From assembly GCA_007133055.1 (NCBI GenBank), contig SLNM01000194.1, forward strand, positions 1-8,882: a DNA stretch of 8,882 bases, given 5' to 3'. The position numbers and the translations under genes are program-made. The DNA is from Lentisphaeria bacterium. GTDB lineage: Bacteria; Verrucomicrobiota; Lentisphaeria; Oligosphaerales; PUNB01. Below are positions 5,704 through 8,882 of the stretch, one piece after another (position 1 is the first letter of the stretch; the number at the start of each line of letters is the position of its first letter). The notes beneath the pieces are model-generated. The model was not told where the DNA came from and did not search any database. It saw only the letters and a list, made by a program, of their open reading frames with translations.

Positions 5704-8001
5704 TCACCGCTCACACCCCTCTCCAACTGCCAAGGAAAAGTTGGTGAACACAATAAGCTTTGCCAGGCCGACCGCTACGCAGGCACCCGGTAGTCCGAGG
5801 ATCGGCAGCAGGACAATGCCGCCGGCCATACCCCCGACCCAGCCGCCCAGCAGGTCGGCGCCATAGAGCAGCCCGGCTGTCCGGGCATAGCGCCCGTCGC
5901 GCTTAAGATAAAGTCGATTGGCCAGCGGGTATTGGGCGCCGGTCAACAAGCCTGCGACAAACAAGGCGAGCAGAAACAACCACCGGAGATAGGGCAGCGC
6001 CGAGGGGATTTCCAGATAAGGCTGGAGCAGAAAAAATACCAGGGGAAGGATAAAGGCAAAACCCGCCACCGCCAGATCAATCGCCCTGAACAAGGTGCGG
6101 TCATTGACAGACCTGGCTGAATTCGTGAGCAGGGCGCCGCAGGCAGAACCGGTCATAAACCCGGCCACCAGCAGGCCGATCCAGGAAAAGACATAGCCGT
6201 AGACTGACTGAAAAGCAAAAAGCAGCGTCAGGTCGAAGACCATCCCGGCGAACCCCGTGGTCGCCGTACACAGCGGAATCCCGGAGCCACCACCCCGCCG
6301 CCGGAAACCACGCAAGACCAGAACCAGGCCGAGACCCGCCGCCGATGCGGCCAGGACATGCGTCATCCGCAGTCTTTGAAACCGGGCAAACCATGGACGC
6401 AATGAGGGGGAGAGCAGCGAACTCCAGTAGGCGACGCTGTAGAAGACACCCAGTGGCTGGAAGTCACGATTGTGCTGTTCACTGCCGCCGGCGATGAAAT
6501 CGGCAAACCATGGCTCCCATCCTGGGTTCAGCTTCTGCTCGATATGCCAGGGTATAAATGCACTGTCGGACAGCTCGCGCTGTTCGAGGCGCTCGGCAAA
6601 AAGGGAGGCGTCGATTGCCGCGACCACTTCCGAATGCGATGCCAAAAGCAGATTCTCGCCCTCGCCGGGAATCGGTCGCACATGCTGAAATACGCTTTGC
6701 ATGGTATGGAATATGCAGGAGTTGAGATTTCGCAGCTCCTTATTGGCGTAGGTAAAGGAGCCCGGCAACCGGACCGCCAGAATGCCGTCCTCGCGCAGTC
6801 TCCGAGCCGCCAGCAAAAAGAATTCACGCGTGAAAAAACGGTTGGTCTGCAAGTCGTCGGGTCCTGGCAGACCAACCAGGATTACATCGTAGTCGAGCGT
6901 GGCCTCGCGCAGGAAAAGCCTGCCGTCAACATGACTGACGGTTACCCTGGAATCGGCCAGCTCGGCCTCCGTCAGCGGTGTCTTGAACTCCTTCACCAGT
7001 TCAATGATCAGCGGATCAAGTTCCGCATAGTCCACTCGTCCGACAGATTTATGCATCAGGATTTCATTGATCACCCCGCCCGCACCGCCGCTAAGCACCA
7101 GAATGTTTTCAGAACGGCAGTGAGCCAGCAGTGGAATATGGACAAATGCCTCCACCTGGCCAATGTCCGGCACGGGTATCGAAATGCTCGGAGAGCCGTC
7201 GAGGAAAAAGATGTACTGGCCTGAACTTTCCACAATGCAGACGTTGCCGAAGACGGAGTTCTCGTAGTGAACCACGCGCTGCCCCTCCCATTGCGCCTGC
7301 ACCGAACGCTGATGGACATATTCAACTGCGCCGAGCAGCCAGGCGCAGCCGATTCCGCCCAGAAGCAGGCCTGCCAAAGCAGTTGTCATTCGCCTGGCAG
7401 CTCCCTGCCACAGCCACATCGGTATCAACAAGGCCAGGCAGGCGATGGCATTGATCATCGCCAGCAGCGCAGCCGTCTGAAACGAATGCAGAAACGGGAT
7501 CATCAGGAAAGTCCAGACAACCCCCCCGGCCAGAGTTCCCACGGTTTCCCAGATATAGACCCGGCTGATCGATGAATCCGTGGAGCCGGAAAACAACGCA
7601 TTCACCCGGCAGCCCAAAGTAAAGGAGGCGCCATGCAGTACGCTGACCGACAGCAGCGTGGCAAAGGAGACCAGCATAATGACCGGGAACCCGGCCTCCT
7701 CGCCAACCGAAATCCCGAGCAGAGGCTTGGCCAGTCGCGTCAAATAAATACAAACAGGCAAGGCAACGGAAAACAGGATGACAACCCAGGCAAAGGCGGC
7801 GGCCACGCCCGTGCGCCTTCCGAGAAGGCGTCCCGGAATGAAACAGCCGGCCGCCTCGAGCACCAGCCAGTTGGCCAGGATGATCCCGATCGTCAGTTCA
7901 TTGCCGGAAAAGACGATCAGCAGCTCCCGAATCAGGGTCATCTGAGCCGCCAATCCACTGAATCCAATGCAGAATACCGCCAGAATGCAGGCCTTGTTCA
8001 T
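5704..8001 (-). CDS. Multi-pass membrane protein with central spermidine-synthase-like domain
   Basis: This 765-aa protein matches the layout of fused MFS/spermidine-synthase-like proteins. The N-terminal membrane half (about 1-225) holds hydrophobic segments with GFSGLAAQMTLIRE near the start. A soluble Rossmann domain (about 240-460) and a second membrane half (about 545-760) follow. In the soluble part, FGNVCIVESSGQYIFFLDG and VLSGGAGG (302-309) match the SAM or decarboxylated-SAM binding loop, and YAELDP (Glu327) and VDGR (Asp359) follow. Where active aminopropyltransferases have an SDxxDP-type loop with catalytic aspartates, this protein has VGLPGP (376-381), with Gly377 and Gly380. Polyamine synthesis is therefore doubtful; a SAM-related sensor or another membrane role is possible. 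The ATG at 8001 has AAAGGTG upstream. It is co-oriented with the SafE-like gene 184 bp upstream. The substrate transported, if any, cannot be named. Confidence 0.85.
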   Translation of the reverse strand: MNKACILAVFCIGFSGLAAQMTLIRELLIVFSGNELTIGIILANWLVLEAAGCFIPGRLLGRRTGVAAAFAWVVILFSVALPVCIYLTRLAKPLLGISVGEEAGFPVIMLVSFATLLSVSVLHGASFTLGCRVNALFSGSTDSSISRVYIWETVGTLAGGVVWTFLMIPFLHSFQTAALLAMINAIACLALLIPMWLWQGAARRMTTALAGLLLGGIGCAWLLGAVEYVHQRSVQAQWEGQRVVHYENSVFGNVCIVESSGQYIFFLDGSPSISIPVPDIGQVEAFVHIPLLAHCRSENILVLSGGAGGVINEILMHKSVGRVDYAELDPLIIELVKEFKTPLTEAELADSRVTVSHVDGRLFLREATLDYDVILVGLPGPDDLQTNRFFTREFFLLAARRLREDGILAVRLPGSFTYANKELRNLNSCIFHTMQSVFQHVRPIPGEGENLLLASHSEVVAAIDASLFAERLEQRELSDSAFIPWHIEQKLNPGWEPWFADFIAGGSEQHNRDFQPLGVFYSVAYWSSLLSPSLRPWFARFQRLRMTHVLAASAAGLGLVLVLRGFRRRGGGSGIPLCTATTGFAGMVFDLTLLFAFQSVYGYVFSWIGLLVAGFMTGSACGALLTNSARSVNDRTLFRAIDLAVAGFAFILPLVFFLLQPYLEIPSALPYLRWLFLLALFVAGLLTGAQYPLANRLYLKRDGRYARTAGLLYGADLLGGWVGGMAGGIVLLPILGLPGACVAVGLAKLIVFTNFSLAVGEGCER

Positions 8002-8037
8002 CAGTCGAACACCTTTTATTGCATAGCAGTGCAGATT

Positions 8038-8055
8038 AACCTGAATATTCAGGTT
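8038..8055. promoter_or_regulatory. 18-bp perfect palindrome, possible operator
   Basis: AACCTGAATATTCAGGTT is a perfect palindrome located 37 to 54 nt upstream of the ATG of the spermidine-synthase-like gene, where a promoter or operator would lie. It shares the word CCTGAAT with the dispersed repeat family, so it may instead be a derivative of that repeat. A second fragment just after it, CAGCCTGATTTCATG (8057-8071), also resembles the repeat core. Confidence 0.4.
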
Positions 8056-8101
8056 TCAGCCTGATTTCATGGTTTCCGGGGGGGTATTATTTTTGCCAGT
8101 C

Positions 8102-8146
8102 TTTGCCTGATCTGCCTGATCTGCCTGATCTGTCTGATCTGTCTGG
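8102..8146. repeat. Tandem array, five 9-bp units (TCTGCCTGA/TCTGTCTGA)
   Basis: Five units run from 8102: TTTGCCTGA, TCTGCCTGA twice, TCTGTCTGA and TCTGTCTGG. They change by single-base drift from C to T at position 5. On the - strand the units read TCAGACAGA or TCAGGCAGA, sharing TCAGAC with the array at 5563. The array lies in the gap upstream of the membrane gene at 5704 and just past the stop of the SafE-like gene. Confidence 0.93.
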
Positions 8147-8185
8147 CTTTATCCCCTGGGATGGCTTCCGAGTGATGGCGGCAGG

Positions 8186-8782
8186 CTACCCGATTAGGAG
8201 GTTGAGCCCCCAGAGAACAAAAACGGCACCGCCGGCAATGCGCAGCGCCAGGTCGGCCTTGGCCAGCCTGGAAAGCCTACTCCAGAAATAGGGGGTCAGC
8301 CCGCAGACCAACGCGACCGGGACAATCAGGGTTCCCAGCCCGAAAAGAACGGCAGACAATATGCCGAAAACAACGCCTTCGCCGGTATTGGCGATATAGA
8401 TCACCATGCCGACGGTCGGGCCGCAGGGGAAGAAGCCGTCGACCACCCCCAGCATGAAAGGCGAACCGGATCGGCAAAGCCGGGCGCATCCTTTCCCGCG
8501 CAGAAAGAACCATACCCCCAGCGCCAGCAGCAGAACCCCGCCAGTCACACTCAGCACTCGCGCCCCCAGCAGCTCCATCGCCACTCGCCCAGAATAGGCG
8601 GCAATCCCGCCGTAGACCGAATAGACAATCAGCTTGCCGACCCCGAAACTGAGGCCGATCCCCATGCCCTCCCTAAGATTACGGCCGCCGCGGGCAACCA
8701 CCGGTGTCAGTAGAATGCCGCAGTGGATGCCGCAAATCCCGGCTCCCAGAATCAGACCTGACAAGACAAGTCTCCACATCAT
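8186..8782 (-). CDS. SafE/UreH/CcdA-like membrane protein (sulfite exporter TauE/SafE family)
   Basis: This 198-aa, almost wholly hydrophobic protein has about six predicted membrane segments, typical of the UreH_2/DsbD-like transmembrane family. The family includes proteins that move reducing equivalents or metals across the membrane and many annotated sulfite exporters. Two features support this: an early ICGIHCG (Cys17, Cys21) within the first segment, and GVVDGFFPCGP (112-122, Cys120) in a later one, which parallel the paired membrane cysteines of CcdA/DsbD. A loop CARLC (Cys99-Cys103) adds a possible extra redox or metal pair. The start at 8782 is supported by AGAGGT 4 nt upstream; a second ATG follows directly. 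Loop charge is positive (RGGRNLRE, SRLSRLAKAD). Its substrate is not decided by the sequence. The nearest gene in the same direction is the fused membrane protein 184 bp downstream. Confidence 0.75.
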   Translation of the reverse strand: MMWRLVLSGLILGAGICGIHCGILLTPVVARGGRNLREGMGIGLSFGVGKLIVYSVYGGIAAYSGRVAMELLGARVLSVTGGVLLLALGVWFFLRGKGCARLCRSGSPFMLGVVDGFFPCGPTVGMVIYIANTGEGVVFGILSAVLFGLGTLIVPVALVCGLTPYFWSRLSRLAKADLALRIAGGAVFVLWGLNLLIG

Positions 8783-8837
8783 TCAACCTCTACTCGCCAT
8801 CCGCCAAAGTCGCGTCGTCAACCAGCACCCCGCGCCA

Positions 8838-8882
8838 CTAGCCTGATTAATTCATGAACTTCGTAGCGAGAGGTGCCAGTGT
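8838..8882 (-). repeat. Dispersed repeat copy C (divergent)
   Basis: A third copy of the family in the same orientation, with core at 8838-8877. CTAGCCTGATTAATTCATGA matches copies A and B with one change in 20, and the end GAGAGGTGCC matches their GCGAGGCGCC at 8 of 10 positions. The middle is diverged. It lies 55 bp upstream of the SafE-like start and is cut off by the window edge, so its downstream partner gene is not visible. Confidence 0.72.

Noticed and set aside
5488..5793. Open frames across the 9-bp array with repetitive DPS, VLS, RPV, TKR or TGL translations
   Set aside because: They exist only because a 9-bp unit keeps any stop-free frame open. Five frames are open over the same bases and none has a convincing ribosome site.

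Overview
The window is a moderately GC-rich bacterial segment with seven protein-coding genes. One small gene is on the + strand at the left edge, and six larger genes all read on the - strand. No RNA gene, CRISPR array or intact insertion sequence was seen. The content (a clostridial-type 2[4Fe-4S] ferredoxin, a corrinoid/uroporphyrinogen-decarboxylase-type methyltransferase, a PflX-like radical SAM enzyme, a membrane-embedded spermidine-synthase-like protein and a SafE/UreH-type thiol membrane protein) suggests an anaerobe. A Desulfobacterota-like or similar anaerobic lineage is a guess; nothing here fixes the taxonomy.

Layout: ferredoxin (27-197, +) converges on a CobW/COG0523 GTPase (308-1249, -). 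That gene lies 26 bp downstream of a methyltransferase fused to two thioredoxin-like domains (1276-2907, -), so the two probably share a transcript. A 175-bp element with terminal inverted repeats fills the next gap. Then come an RtcB-type RNA ligase (3158-4327, -), a radical SAM protein with an unexpected lipoprotein-like N-terminus (4414-5484, -), a block of 9-bp tandem repeats (5563-5684), a 765-aa membrane protein with a central spermidine-synthase-like fold lacking the catalytic aspartates (5704-8001, -), and a small SafE/UreH/CcdA-like membrane protein (8186-8782, -).

Every gap longer than about 80 bp carries a repeat. A dispersed repeat occurs three times (252-293, 4358-4399, 8838-8877). 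The two complete contexts place it exactly 14 bp past the stop codon of the - strand gene before it, which predicts a stop codon just outside the right edge. Two separate 9-bp tandem arrays, an 18-bp perfect palindrome and several G/C homopolymers fill the other gaps.

Functionally, only the GTPase and methyltransferase-thioredoxin pair looks like a co-transcribed unit, plausibly metal or cofactor delivery to a metal- or thiol-dependent methyltransferase-like enzyme. The other genes have gaps of 86 to 250 bp filled with repeats and may be separate units. The most unusual items are the methyltransferase-Trx-Trx fusion with altered metal ligands, the radical SAM protein with a lipobox, and the stop-anchored repeat family.
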